Assembly (NCBI GenBank): GCA_964244495.1
Contig: CAXTIU010000016.1
Span: 1 to 64,000, forward strand
Length of the DNA stretch: 64,000 nucleotides
DNA from: RH-AL1 sp964244495
GTDB lineage: Bacteria > Pseudomonadota > Alphaproteobacteria > Rhizobiales > Beijerinckiaceae
Reading direction: 5' to 3'
A program made the position numbers and the translations under genes. The notes below the pieces were generated by a model. It did no database searches. It was not told where the DNA came from and saw only the letters and a program-made list of their open reading frames with translations. The first letter of the stretch is position 1. Each line of letters starts with the position of its first letter. Of the stretch, positions 24,340 to 33,833 are shown in pieces.

Positions 24340-26426
24340 GCCCGTGCGCCGCGCCGCCCTTCGACGACCCAGCTCGCAAGGATGCCGGCGAGCAGCACCG
24401 CCAAACCGACGAAGCCGATGGCGAGGGGGGCGAAGCCGATGCTCCGGACCTCGCTCGCGCCGGTCCGGCGGATCGCCACGTAGTCGGAACCCCCGTAGAT
24501 CGGGCTGTCGCGCATCTCCACGAGGCGCGGCATGGTGATCGCACCCCCGCTCCCCACGCCAATGCGCCGCACCGTGCCACCCGTCGCGTCCGCGATGGGC
24601 TTCAGCTTGTCGGTCGTGGAGACCACTTCCTGGAACTCGCGCGGGTTCTCGGGCCCGACGTTGGCGAGGATCGAGAGGGTGCCGTCCTGCACCTTGTAGA
24701 GGCCGAGTTCCTTGACTTCGAGCGAGCCGCGCCAAAGGCCCGGATCGCCGGCCTCCAGCTTGACGCTCGCCGTCTTGCCCGAGGGCAGCGTCACCGTCGC
24801 GGGAGGGATGGCGTCGCCGAGGCTTTGCCGCGTGATCGTGAAGGTCTTGCCCTCCACCGACGCGCGCAACGCTTCCTCCTCGAGGTCCGGCTCCTTCATC
24901 AGCCAGTGAGCCAGGCGGCGGAGCAGGTCGAGGTAGGGTCCGCCGCCGTCGTAGCCCCTCGCCCACAGCCACATCTGGTCGGACAGGAGTTCGGCGACGC
25001 GGCCCTTTCCTTCCCGCGAAAGGACCAGCACGGGCTTGTCCCGCGCGCCGTCCATGATGGCCGTGCCGCGCGTCACGTCGGCGGAGATCTGCCGGAACCA
25101 CGGGCTCCAGGCCGGCGGTGTCCGCTCCGAGCCGAGGAGGCCGCGGGTGACCGGATGCTTCCTGCCGATGGCGGAGACCGTGGCGCGGAAACCTTGCTCG
25201 ACCAGCGCGCCGTCCGGCCGCGCCGGCGCGATGCGGCCGATGGGCGAGAAGAAGATCCCCTCGCTCCTGGCGAAGTCCGGCCCGGTCGCGAGCAGCAGGG
25301 CGCCGCCGTCGCGCACGTAGCGCACGATGTTCTCGAGGTACACCGGCGGCAGCACGCTCTGGTTCGAGTAGCGGTCGAAGATGATGAGGTCGAAGTCCTT
25401 GATCTTTCGCCCGAACAGGTCCGCGGTGGGGAAGGCGATCAACGACAGCTCGTTGATCGGCGTGCCGTCCTGCTTCTCCGGCGGGCGCAGGATGGTGAAG
25501 TGGACGAGGTCGACGTTGGCGTCCGACTTCAGCAGGTTGCGCCACATGCGCTCGCCCTGGTGCGGCTCGCCCGACACCAGCAGCACCTTCAGCTTGTCGC
25601 GCACGCCGTCGACCGTCACGACGGCCTTGTTGTTGAGCGCGGTGAGTTCGCCGGGAATGGGGGCGACCTCCAGCTCGACGACGTTCTGCCCGCCGTGCTC
25701 GATCTTCACCGGCACCCTGATCGTCTCGCCGACGGCGGCCTGGACGGTGGCGATCGGGTTGCCGTCGCGTCGCACCGCCACCGTGACCGGCTCGCCATGG
25801 TTGTCGGTGTCCAGCACCTTGAGGGCGACCGTCTGCTCCTTGCCGACGATGCCGAAGCGCGGCGCCTCGACGAGCTGGATGCGGCGGTCGCGCTCGCCCT
25901 CGTGCCCGGTGACGAGGGCGTGCAGAGGCCCCTTGAAGCCGAGCGCGGCGGCGTTGGTCGGGATGTCGTGCACGATGCCGTCGGTGATCATGAACACGCC
26001 GGCGATCTGCTCTGCCGGCACGTCGGCGAGCCCGGCGTTGAGCGCGGCGAAAAGCTGCGTGCCGTCGTTGCCGCCGGCATCCTGTCCCGCCTCGATGACG
26101 CGGACGTCGACGTCGCCCAGCGCCTTGAGCCGCGCCTGGAGGTCGGCGAGCGCACCGTCGGTCTGCGCGGTGCGCTCGCCGATCGTCTGCGATCCCGAGC
26201 GGTCGACGACCACGGCGACGACCTGCCTCAAGGGCGTGCGGTCCTCGCGCACCAGCGAGGGATCGAAGAGGGCGAGCAGGATGAGGGCGAGGCCGAGGGC
26301 CCGCAGGGGAACCGCGCGCTGCCGCAGGGCGAGGCCGAGCGCGACGACGGCGGCCCCGAGCACGCCGAGGACGACGAGCGCAGCCGTCGGCAGCAGCGGG
26401 GTGAAGGCGAGGGAATAGTCGGTCAT
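24336..26426 (-). CDS. Membrane-anchored VWA/glutamine-amidotransferase-like protein
   Basis: 696 residues. It has two N-terminal transmembrane helices and a von Willebrand A-like region with the MIDAS-type VVVDRSGSQ and MITDGIVHD, then beta-rich repeats, a class I amidotransferase-like segment (LIIFDRYSNQSVLPPVYLENIVRYVRDGGALLLATG), and a C-terminal helix (FAPLAIGFVGLAVLLAGIL). The family occurs next to MoxR/DUF58/BatA-type genes in many Rhizobiales and is presumed to act in envelope chaperoning. Those partners are not next to it here. Function unproven. Confidence 0.75.
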   Translation of the reverse strand: MTDYSLAFTPLLPTAALVVLGVLGAAVVALGLALRQRAVPLRALGLALILLALFDPSLVREDRTPLRQVVAVVVDRSGSQTIGERTAQTDGALADLQARLKALGDVDVRVIEAGQDAGGNDGTQLFAALNAGLADVPAEQIAGVFMITDGIVHDIPTNAAALGFKGPLHALVTGHEGERDRRIQLVEAPRFGIVGKEQTVALKVLDTDNHGEPVTVAVRRDGNPIATVQAAVGETIRVPVKIEHGGQNVVELEVAPIPGELTALNNKAVVTVDGVRDKLKVLLVSGEPHQGERMWRNLLKSDANVDLVHFTILRPPEKQDGTPINELSLIAFPTADLFGRKIKDFDLIIFDRYSNQSVLPPVYLENIVRYVRDGGALLLATGPDFARSEGIFFSPIGRIAPARPDGALVEQGFRATVSAIGRKHPVTRGLLGSERTPPAWSPWFRQISADVTRGTAIMDGARDKPVLVLSREGKGRVAELLSDQMWLWARGYDGGGPYLDLLRRLAHWLMKEPDLEEEALRASVEGKTFTITRQSLGDAIPPATVTLPSGKTASVKLEAGDPGLWRGSLEVKELGLYKVQDGTLSILANVGPENPREFQEVVSTTDKLKPIADATGGTVRRIGVGSGGAITMPRLVEMRDSPIYGGSDYVAIRRTGASEVRSIGFAPLAIGFVGLAVLLAGILASWVVEGRRGARA

Positions 26427-26488
26427 CCCCTCACCTTAAGCGTCTTTGCGGCGCCCGTCAGGCCGAGGCGATGGCCGACGTGCGGCGA

Positions 26489-27196
26489 TCAGGCGTCGGG
26501 CCCGGCGTCCCGGCCCCCGCGCCACCGCTCGGCGATGGTGGCCGCGATGGCGGCCCGTCGCGCCCGGCCGGGTGCCAGGCGTGCCCGCACCCGCGCCAGC
26601 ACCTCGCTCGGGGCCGTCTCGGGGTCACCGGCCTCGAACGGCGGGGCCGGCGCGTATTCGAGGTGGAGCTGCGCCGCCTCCGCCTCGGCGCGTCCGGCGA
26701 GTTCGGCCACCACCCTCAGGGCGAAGTCGATGCCGGCCGTGACGCCGCCGCCCGTGAAGACGTCGCCGTCGCGCACGACCCGGCCGCGCGTCGGGATCGC
26801 GCCGAAGGCGCCCAGCAGGTCGTGCGCCGCCCAGTGCGTCGTCGCCCGCCGCCCGTCGAGGAGGCCCGCTGCGCCCAGCACCAGCGCGCCGGTGCACACG
26901 GATGTGACGAAGCGCGCGCCCTCCGCCTGCCGGCGAAGGAAGGCCAGCGTCTCCTCGTCGGTCATCAACGCGTCGACCCCGCCGCCGCCCGGCACGCAGA
27001 CCACGTCGAGCTGCGGGCAGGTCGCCATGCGCGTGCTCGGCAGCATCACGATGCCGCTCGACGTCCTGACCGGGTCCATCGTGCGCGAGACCAGGTGCAT
27101 CGTCGTGCCGGGGACGGTCGCGAAGATCTCGTAGGGACCGGTGAGGTCGAGTTGCTGAACGTCCGGGAACAGCAGGAGGCCGATCTGATAGCCCAA
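26489..27196 (-). CDS. DJ-1/PfpI-family protein, isonitrile hydratase-like
   Basis: About 235 residues. QIGLLLFPDVQQLDLTGPYEIF and the nucleophile elbow FVTSVCTGALVLGAAGLLDGRRATTHW (cysteine in SVCTGA) place it in the DJ-1/PfpI superfamily, nearest isonitrile hydratase or the amidase-like domain of AraC regulators; no DNA-binding domain is present. The preferred start is TTG at 27196, because AGGAGG ends 6 bases upstream (27203-27208) and immediately follows the stop of the preceding gene. ATG at 27235 would overlap that gene by 29 bp. Confidence 0.82.
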   Translation of the reverse strand: MGYQIGLLLFPDVQQLDLTGPYEIFATVPGTTMHLVSRTMDPVRTSSGIVMLPSTRMATCPQLDVVCVPGGGGVDALMTDEETLAFLRRQAEGARFVTSVCTGALVLGAAGLLDGRRATTHWAAHDLLGAFGAIPTRGRVVRDGDVFTGGGVTAGIDFALRVVAELAGRAEAEAAQLHLEYAPAPPFEAGDPETAPSEVLARVRARLAPGRARRAAIAATIAERWRGGRDAGPDA

Positions 27197-27206
27197 GGTC
27201 GACCTC

Positions 27207-27650
27207 CTATCGTCGCTCTTCGGCGACGGCGTCATCCTTCGCGTGGATCTCCACGCCTTTGGACGTCGCCGGCTCGCGGATCGTCAAGCCCCAGACCAAC
27301 CCATAGGCGAAGGCGAGGCCGACCAGACCGGTCACGCCGGTGCCGGCGGGCCCGTGCAGCACCCTGTCGACGACGAGCGGCACCGCGCAGGCGACGAGGG
27401 GGGCGACGCCGACCACGAGAAGGTCGAGGCCGAGCTTGCGGAGCAGCAGGTCGACCGGAAGGATGATCGCCAGCAGCACCGCCGCCACGGGCAGCGTGTA
27501 GGCGAGGTACACCTTGCCGAGCAACGGAACGGACTGGCGGAGCAGATCGGCCACGGCGTCCCCCTGCTGGCTGTCGATGTAGAGCCCGACCGTGCGCCAG
27601 AGAAGGGGAGCCAGCACGAGCGTCACGATCAATCTCACCCACCAAGCCAT
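27207..27650 (-). CDS. Small integral membrane protein of unknown function
   Basis: 147 residues with about four hydrophobic helices: VRLIVTLVLAPLLW, VYLAYTLPVAAVLLAIILPVDLLL, VVGVAPLVACAVPLVV and GVTGLVGLAFAYGLVWGLT. The C-terminal tail is charged. I do not recognise the family. It probably shares a transcript with the PfpI-like gene downstream, whose ribosome-binding site overlaps its TAG stop codon. Confidence 0.65.
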   Translation of the reverse strand: MAWWVRLIVTLVLAPLLWRTVGLYIDSQQGDAVADLLRQSVPLLGKVYLAYTLPVAAVLLAIILPVDLLLRKLGLDLLVVGVAPLVACAVPLVVDRVLHGPAGTGVTGLVGLAFAYGLVWGLTIREPATSKGVEIHAKDDAVAEERR

Positions 27651-27708
27651 CTCGACGCCCGCTGCCGTTACGTTACAGCCGCTTGGTACGCCGGCGGCGA
27701 TGGCGCCG

Positions 27709-28710
27709 CTACTTGCAATACTTGCCGTCGCCCGCCTTGCCGCGTTGCTCGAGGTCGAAATGCCAGTGGCTGCGGTGATAGCTGTCCGAGCCGGGACCGA
27801 GCGTGGTGTGGAAGTAGCCGCAGGCGGCGGCCCGCGCGGCGGTCTCGAAGGCCTGGTCGGTCACGGTGCGGGGGGCGCCGACCTCGATCCTGCGGCCGTC
27901 GGCGAGCTCGAGCTGCGCGATGTCGATGGCGAGGCCCTGCCCGTGCGCCGACAGCTTGGCGCCGAAGACGTGGTCACGCGAGCGGCATTCGAGGCCGGGG
28001 CCGGTCCACACGGCGTCGACGGCCAGGCCGTAGCTGCCCTTGGCGAGCGGGACGAGCAACTCGCGGACGTAGCGCGCGAACGTGTCGGCGGTCTCGCAGG
28101 CCACGGTCGGGTGGTCCGGGAACGCGACCTTGAGGCCATCGACCAGGGTCACGTCGCTCAGCCTGACCGGTTGGACCACGGTGCAGCGCGCGTCGGGTTG
28201 CCGGCCGATCGTGACGGGTTCGGCGGCGACGCGGCCGGCGGCGAGCCGTCCCGGACAAGCCTCGTCGGCCGCCGGCTGGCGCGGATCGAAGGTGGTATCG
28301 GCGCCGCTCGGCGCGACCGCCGGCCGGCCCGGTTCCATCGGCGGCGCGCCAAGCCCTTCGAGGGCCTTGCCGGCGCCATCCTTGCCGGTGCTCTTCCCGG
28401 GTGATTCGTCTTGGACAGCGCGCGATGTCCCGGGCGGCGTCGCGACGATCGACGGCGGTTCGGCCGCCGCGTCGTCGGGGAAACGCGGACGCGGGACGGG
28501 CAGGGGGATGGCGGTCCGTGCGGGTCGATGCGCGGGGTTGCGGACCGCGCGGCGAGCGGGCCGACCGAACGGGACGCCGAGATCCTGCGCCGCCGCCGGA
28601 CCGGCGCCGGGCAGGGCGACGTTCGCGAGGACGAGGCTCGCGAAGATGCCGTGCGCGAGGACCCGCTTCGCGACCACGGGTTTCCCGGGGGACCTCCGAC
28701 GCACCTTCAT
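27709..28710 (-). CDS. Extensin-like C-terminal domain protein, secreted
   Basis: 333 residues. An N-terminal hydrophobic segment (GIFASLVLANVALPGAGPAAAQ) is a signal peptide. A long proline/arginine-rich low-complexity stretch follows (residues 45-150). The C-terminal 180 residues form the extensin-like domain: C-x-V...RCTVVQPVRLSD, SRDHVFGAKLSAHGQGLAIDI, and SDSYHRSHWHFDLE with conserved H and D residues like those of VanY/LAS peptidases. It probably acts on the cell wall in the periplasm. Confidence 0.85.
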   Translation of the reverse strand: MKVRRRSPGKPVVAKRVLAHGIFASLVLANVALPGAGPAAAQDLGVPFGRPARRAVRNPAHRPARTAIPLPVPRPRFPDDAAAEPPSIVATPPGTSRAVQDESPGKSTGKDGAGKALEGLGAPPMEPGRPAVAPSGADTTFDPRQPAADEACPGRLAAGRVAAEPVTIGRQPDARCTVVQPVRLSDVTLVDGLKVAFPDHPTVACETADTFARYVRELLVPLAKGSYGLAVDAVWTGPGLECRSRDHVFGAKLSAHGQGLAIDIAQLELADGRRIEVGAPRTVTDQAFETAARAAACGYFHTTLGPGSDSYHRSHWHFDLEQRGKAGDGKYCK

Positions 28711-28927
28711 CCTCCGCTTCCACGCCGAAACGCCGATCGTCCGGATACGGAAGCCGCCGCGCCGCTCGTCGTCAAGCGGGCCTGCCGCGACGCCGCCGTC
28801 GACCCTCGGTGCGATGGTTCACGAAGGCACAGGTGCCATCCTTGATCCGGTCGCCGGCGATGCCATATGGCTGTCATGACCTCGGTCGTGGGAGTGCCCT
28901 CAAGGCTCCGTCGCGACCGGGAACACG

Positions 28928-29386
28928 GTGAAGACTGCAAGGCTTCGGCAAGGTCCGCATTTGCCTGGTACGCCGCCGACCCCGAATATCCCCTTACGTT
29001 TGGGGTTCGACGAGATCGAGCGTGCCTTCGGGCGCATCATCCGGTCGTCGTCCGATGGATACCCGCTCTACGATATCGAGCGAATCTCCACCACGGCGAC
29101 CGAGATCCTGAGGATCACGCTCGCTGTCGCGGGCTTCGCGCGAAGCCAGCTGGAAGTCCTGGTCGAGGATGGGCAGCTGACGATCCGGGGCCGACAGGTC
29201 GAGGAGAAGCAGCGTGTTTACCTCCACCGGGGCATCGCGGCCCGACAGTTCCAGCGCGTGTTCCTGCTTGCCGAGGGCATGGAGGTGATGGGCGCCGATC
29301 TGATCGGCGGCCTTCTCCGGATTGACCTGCACAGGCCCGAGCGGCAGCGGCCGGTGCGGGTGGTTAGGATCGATGTGCGCGACTGA
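28928..29386 (+). CDS. Hsp20-family small heat shock protein
   Basis: 152 residues. The alpha-crystallin domain spans about 45-140: YDIERISTTATEILRITLAVAGF, LEVLVEDGQLTIRG and GLLRIDLHRP. It resembles rhizobial HspD/HspH chaperones that hold unfolded proteins. GTG at 28928 is used; no strong ribosome-binding site is seen, and a downstream start is possible. The 217 bp upstream, up to the divergent extensin gene, shows no clear CIRCE or ROSE element. A DUF1150 gene follows, the usual alphaproteobacterial pairing. Confidence 0.88.
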   Translation: MKTARLRQGPHLPGTPPTPNIPLRLGFDEIERAFGRIIRSSSDGYPLYDIERISTTATEILRITLAVAGFARSQLEVLVEDGQLTIRGRQVEEKQRVYLHRGIAARQFQRVFLLAEGMEVMGADLIGGLLRIDLHRPERQRPVRVVRIDVRD

Positions 29387-29438
29387 GGTCGGCGACGTTG
29401 GCGCGGATGCGGAGCATCGCGCCGGAAAGGACGAGAAG

Positions 29439-29708
29439 ATGTTGGATGCAACCAATCGGCAGCCCGACGCGGCGATACTGAGCGAAGAGCAACTGGCCGA
29501 GCTCGGCGAGGGGCTGGTCGCCTACGTCAAGCCGATCCGCTCGGAGGACATCGGCACGATGTTTCCTGGTGTCTGCGAAGTGGAGCCCGGTACGCAGCTT
29601 TTCGCGCTGTTGGGAGCGAGCGGCAAGCCGCTGATCCTCACAGACTCGCGGGACGCCGCTTTAGCCAACGCCATGCAGCACGAGCTACACATGGTGAGCC
29701 TGCATTGA
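29439..29708 (+). CDS. DUF1150 family protein
   Basis: 89 residues with LSEEQLAELGEGLVAYVKPI and FALLGASGKPLILTDSRDAALANA, which define DUF1150. The family is nearly always encoded just after Hsp20 in Alphaproteobacteria, which suggests a stress role, but the biochemical function is unknown. ATG at 29439 has a GGACGAGAAG purine-rich stretch upstream. It lies 52 bp after the Hsp20 stop and is probably co-transcribed. Confidence 0.85.
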   Translation: MLDATNRQPDAAILSEEQLAELGEGLVAYVKPIRSEDIGTMFPGVCEVEPGTQLFALLGASGKPLILTDSRDAALANAMQHELHMVSLH

Positions 29709-29831
29709 ACGGACGCTCGCCGGCGACCTTGCGAGGCCGGTCGCGCTGGCCTATGGCTACGGCTTCACCCGCGTTCGACAGGACCTCGGCGCGAGCGCCG
29801 GCGGGTTAAGTCACTTCCAGGAAGCCGTTCG

Positions 29832-30071
29832 ATGAAATCCGACATCCATCCGTCCTACCACGTGATCAAGGTCGTCATGACGGACGGCACGGAGTTCGTG
29901 ACGCGGTCGACCTACGGGGCGGAGGGCGACACGATGAACCTCGACATTGACCCCAAGACCCATCCCGCGTGGACCGGGGGGTCGCAGCAGCTCCTCGATC
30001 GGGGAGGCCGCCTGTCGCGTTTCAACTCGCGTTTCGGCGGCCTATCGTTCGGTAAGAAGGAAACGCCGTAA
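29832..30071 (+). CDS. rpmE: 50S ribosomal protein L31
   Basis: 79 residues beginning MKSDIHPSYHVIKVVMTDGTEF, with DIDPKTHPAWTGGSQQLLDRGGRLSRFNSRFGG, typical of L31. The N-terminal cysteine pair of zinc-binding L31 is absent, so this is the zinc-independent form. It probably stands as its own transcription unit; 123 bp separate it from the DUF1150 gene. Confidence 0.95.
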   Translation: MKSDIHPSYHVIKVVMTDGTEFVTRSTYGAEGDTMNLDIDPKTHPAWTGGSQQLLDRGGRLSRFNSRFGGLSFGKKETP

Positions 30072-30205
30072 CCCGGATCGTCTCGCGCGTCCGTTCCTCG
30101 TCGGACTGCGGCGCTCGACATCGAGTCGTGAAAAGGTGGCGCGGCACGATGGAGCCTGACGTTCGCCCCAGACGATGCCTTCTCGCCTCCGCGTTTGGGT
30201 GATCG

Positions 30206-32377
30206 TCAAAGAGGTGTCCCGAATATCGTGTCCAGCAAGGGTGTTGCCGGTGGCACGGCGCCCGTGCGGCGTCGGGCGTTCGGCGGTTCAGGCGCTGCCA
30301 AGTCCTCGCCCTGCGTTGCGGCGCGATGTGCGGCGGCCGGCCGGAGGTAGTCGTAGGCGTCGTTGCGGTGCGCGGTGGGCCGCGCCGCCACGGGCGGGAC
30401 ATCGTGCGCGGCCGGCGCGGCGCCGAACAAGTCCGCCGCGAGGTTCGGTGGCGCTTCGTGAAGCGTTCCGAGCGGTAGCGGCGTCGGGGATTGCCCGGCC
30501 AGGGCTTCCTTCATGAAACGGGACCAGATGTCCACCGGCAGGTTGCCGCCGGACGCCTTGCGCGTGGCCGACGAATCGTCGTTGCCGAGCCACACGCCGG
30601 TGACGAGACGGCTGGTGTAACCGACGAACCAGGCGTCGCGCCAATCCTGGCTGGTACCGGTCTTGCCGGCCGCCTGCCAACCGGGGATCTCGCCCTTGCG
30701 CGCGGTCCCGGTGAGCAGCGTCTCGGTCATCATCGTGTTCATCATGGTGACGGCGCGGGGCTCGATCACCCGGCCGTTGTTGCCGGCGTGGCGCTGGTAG
30801 AGCAGCCGGCCGGCGGCGGTCTTGATGCGCGTGATGATGTGCGGCTGCACGCCGATGCCGCCGTTGGCGAAGGGAACGTAGGCGGTCACCAGTTCGAGCG
30901 GCGAGACCTCGGAGGTTCCGAGCGCGATCGAGGCATTGGGCTGCAACTCCGAGGTGATGCCCAGACGGTGGGCCACACCGACCACCGCCGCCGGCCCCGC
31001 CTCGAGGCAGACCCGCACCGCCACCGTGTTGAGCGACAGCGAGAGTGCCTTGGTCAGCGTCACCGGGCCGAAATACTCGTGGCTGTAGTTCTCCGGCCGC
31101 CAGCCCCTGACGTTGATCGGTGCATCGTCGCGCACGGTGTCCGGCGTCAGGCCGCGCTCGACGCCGGCGAGGTAGACGAACGGCTTGAACGACGATCCGG
31201 GCTGCCGCTTGGCCGCCACAGCCCGGTTGAACTGGCTGGCGGCGTAGTCGCGCCCGCCGATCAGCGCCTTGATCGAGCCGTCCGGCTCCATCGCGACCAG
31301 CGCGCCCTGGCCGACGCCGAACTTGGCGCCGCGCCTGTTCAACTCGTCGGTCAGCGCCCGCTCGCCTTCCGCCTGCAGGGTGCGGCTGACGGTCGTCTGC
31401 ACCACGATGTCCTCGTCGACCGCGCCGATCGTGTCGTCCAGCGTGTCGACGACGTAATCGGCCGCGTAGTTCAGCGAGCCTGCGCCGGGGGCACGGATCA
31501 CGTGCGCGGGTTCCGCCAGCGCGGATTTCGCCTGCGCCTCCGTGACGTAGCGCTCCTCCTTCATCGCCGCCACGACCTGCGCGGCGCGCTCGACGGCGGC
31601 ACCGGGGTTGCGGTTGGGTGCGAGCTTGGTCGGCGCCTTCATGAGGCCGGCGAGCATCGCCGCCTGCGGCAGGCTCAAGGTGCGCGCGTCGGTGTTGAAG
31701 TATTTGCGCGCCGCCGCCTCGATGCCGAAGGCGCCCGAACCGAAGTAGACACGGTTCAGGTAGAGTTCGAGGATCGCTGTCTTCGCGTACTTGTGCTCGA
31801 GCCAGACCGCGAGCACAGCCTCCTGGATCTTGCGTGACAGCGTGCGCTCCTGGGTCAGGAACAGGTTCTTCGCCAACTGCTGCGTGAGGGTCGAGCCGCC
31901 CTGCGTCGAGCGGTGCAGCGCCACGTTGGAGACCACCGCGCGCACGATGCCGACCGGGTCTATCCCCCAATGCGTGTAGAAGCGGCGGTCCTCGATCGCC
32001 ACGAAGGCGCGCGGAACGTATGACGGGAGATCGGCGAGCTTGACGGCGGCGCCGCCGGTATCGCCGCGATTGGCCAGCAGACCACCCTCGGCCGTCAGGA
32101 TCGCGATGTTGGGCGGGCGCGGGGGGACCGCCAGCTGATCGATCGGCGGCAGCCGCGCCGCCTCGAACGCGACGACGCCGGCGCAGCCGAGCGCACCCCA
32201 GATGGCGAGCACGGCCCCGCCGCGCGCGAGCGTGCCGACGAGCGATCGCCGGCGTCGCCTGGCCGCCCTCGCCGGGGACGATCTGCTGCCGGACGGGCGC
32301 CTGAGGACGCGATCCTCTTCGTCGTAGTCGCGATCGAGCCGCGGCTCACGCCGTTCCGGCCTGCCTCGTTCTGCCAT
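30206..32377 (-). CDS. Class A penicillin-binding protein (PBP1A-type)
   Basis: 723 residues. A basic cytoplasmic N-terminus is followed by one transmembrane helix (VGTLARGGAVLAIWGALGCAGVVAF). The glycosyltransferase domain has EDRRFYTHWGIDP and GGSTLTQQLAKN. The transpeptidase domain has the active-site triad motifs SSFKP, SLN and KTGT in order. It polymerises and cross-links peptidoglycan. The C-terminal 90 residues are proline/alanine-rich and probably disordered. It is divergent from dnaN, with 238 bp between starts. Confidence 0.93.
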   Translation of the reverse strand: MAERGRPERREPRLDRDYDEEDRVLRRPSGSRSSPARAARRRRRSLVGTLARGGAVLAIWGALGCAGVVAFEAARLPPIDQLAVPPRPPNIAILTAEGGLLANRGDTGGAAVKLADLPSYVPRAFVAIEDRRFYTHWGIDPVGIVRAVVSNVALHRSTQGGSTLTQQLAKNLFLTQERTLSRKIQEAVLAVWLEHKYAKTAILELYLNRVYFGSGAFGIEAAARKYFNTDARTLSLPQAAMLAGLMKAPTKLAPNRNPGAAVERAAQVVAAMKEERYVTEAQAKSALAEPAHVIRAPGAGSLNYAADYVVDTLDDTIGAVDEDIVVQTTVSRTLQAEGERALTDELNRRGAKFGVGQGALVAMEPDGSIKALIGGRDYAASQFNRAVAAKRQPGSSFKPFVYLAGVERGLTPDTVRDDAPINVRGWRPENYSHEYFGPVTLTKALSLSLNTVAVRVCLEAGPAAVVGVAHRLGITSELQPNASIALGTSEVSPLELVTAYVPFANGGIGVQPHIITRIKTAAGRLLYQRHAGNNGRVIEPRAVTMMNTMMTETLLTGTARKGEIPGWQAAGKTGTSQDWRDAWFVGYTSRLVTGVWLGNDDSSATRKASGGNLPVDIWSRFMKEALAGQSPTPLPLGTLHEAPPNLAADLFGAAPAAHDVPPVAARPTAHRNDAYDYLRPAAAHRAATQGEDLAAPEPPNARRRTGAVPPATPLLDTIFGTPL

Positions 32378-32615
32378 GAGTCCCGCACCACGCGTCGTCG
32401 CGGACCCTGGCGCCAGGGCTCGACGTCGGTCACGCTAGGACGCGGCGCTTAAAGGCGGGTAAAATCGGATGGCGACCGCCCCGCGACGCGGCCCAGGACC
32501 TGGCGGGCGCCTGGGAATTGTGCGTCGCGCCTGCTTGCGCTTCCCGCCAAGCCAAGCCACAGTCCCGCCCCCCGGCCGACGTGTTTCCAGGTCTGGGTGA
32601 GGTGGATTCGGCGTC

Positions 32616-33734
32616 ATGAAAGTTACCCTCGAACGAGCCGTCCTGCTGAAATCGCTCGGTCACGTGCATCGCGTGGTGGAGCGCCGCAACACGATCCCGA
32701 TCCTGTCCAACGTCCTCCTGCGCGCCGATGGCCAGTCGCTGACGCTGAAGGCGACCGACCTCGACCTCGAGATCACGGAGATCGTCGGCGCCGATGTCGG
32801 ACAGAAGGGCGCGACGACGCTGCCGGCCCACATCCTCCACGACATCGTCCGCAAGTTCCCGGACGGGTCGCAGGTGTCCCTCGAAACCATCGGCGACAGC
32901 GGCCAACTGGTGCTGCGCTCCGGGCGCTCGCGCTTCAACCTTCAATCGCTGCCCGAGACCGACTTCCCCGATCTTGCCGCCGGCGACATGACGCACGGGT
33001 TCTCGATCGGCGCGGGCGACTTGCGCAAGCTGATCGACAAGACGCAGTTCGCCATCTCCAACGAGGAAACGCGGTATTACCTCAACGGCATCTACATGCA
33101 CGCCATCGACGTGGACGGCCGCTCGATGATGCGGGCGGTCGCCACCGACGGCCATCGGCTCGCGCGCGTCGAGGTGCCGGCGCCCGATGGCGCGTCCGGC
33201 ATGCCCGGCATCATCGTGCCGCGCAAGACCGTCGCCGAGGTGCAGAGGCTCATCGACTCCGCCGGCGACGACATCAAGGTCGAGGTGTCGAGCGCGAAGA
33301 TCCGCTTCACCTTCGGTGACGTCGTCGTGACCTCGAAGCTGATCGACGGGACGTTCCCGGATTACCTCCGCGTGATCCCCAACGGCAACGACAAGCGGCT
33401 GGTCGTCGAACGCGCCCCGTTCGCGGCGGCGGTTGACCGCGTCTCGACGATCTCGTCGGAGCGGGGCCGCGCCGTGAAGCTCGCCGTGGCCGATGGCAAG
33501 CTGACCCTGTCCGTGACCAACCCCGACTCGGGCTCGGCGATCGAGGAACTCGAGGTCGACTACGACAGCGCTCCCATCGATATCGGCTTCAACGCCCGCT
33601 ACCTGCTCGACATCACCGCGCAGATCGACAGCGACACGGCCCTGTTCAAGCTTGCCGACCCGGGCTCGCCGACGCTGGTCCTCGACAAGGACGGCGCCGC
33701 GGCGCTCTACGTCCTCATGCCGATGCGCGTCTGA
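32616..33734 (+). CDS. dnaN: DNA polymerase III beta subunit (sliding clamp)
   Basis: 372 residues starting MKVTLERAVLLKSLGHVHRVVERRNTIPILSN, the classic DnaN N-terminus. LNGIYMH, RAVATDGHRLA, FPDYLRVIP and the C-terminal LYVLMPMRV, the clamp cleft-closing end, are all present. It forms the ring that tethers DNA polymerase III. dnaA and recF are not neighbours, so replication-origin context is absent here. It is a single gene. Confidence 0.97.
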   Translation: MKVTLERAVLLKSLGHVHRVVERRNTIPILSNVLLRADGQSLTLKATDLDLEITEIVGADVGQKGATTLPAHILHDIVRKFPDGSQVSLETIGDSGQLVLRSGRSRFNLQSLPETDFPDLAAGDMTHGFSIGAGDLRKLIDKTQFAISNEETRYYLNGIYMHAIDVDGRSMMRAVATDGHRLARVEVPAPDGASGMPGIIVPRKTVAEVQRLIDSAGDDIKVEVSSAKIRFTFGDVVVTSKLIDGTFPDYLRVIPNGNDKRLVVERAPFAAAVDRVSTISSERGRAVKLAVADGKLTLSVTNPDSGSAIEELEVDYDSAPIDIGFNARYLLDITAQIDSDTALFKLADPGSPTLVLDKDGAAALYVLMPMRV

Positions 33735-33833
33735 AACGGTAGTGCGGGCGCCGCGCGCCGTCCGGATGAGGCGGACGCGCTCCGGGCCATCGGACGTCGC
33801 GAGAGCGTTCGACGCGCCGTGAAACGCTTGCCG

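Noticed and set aside
28711..28927. ROSE thermometer or CIRCE element before the Hsp20 gene
   Set aside because: The expected conserved pairing near the ribosome-binding site and the TTAGCACTC-type repeat are not visible.
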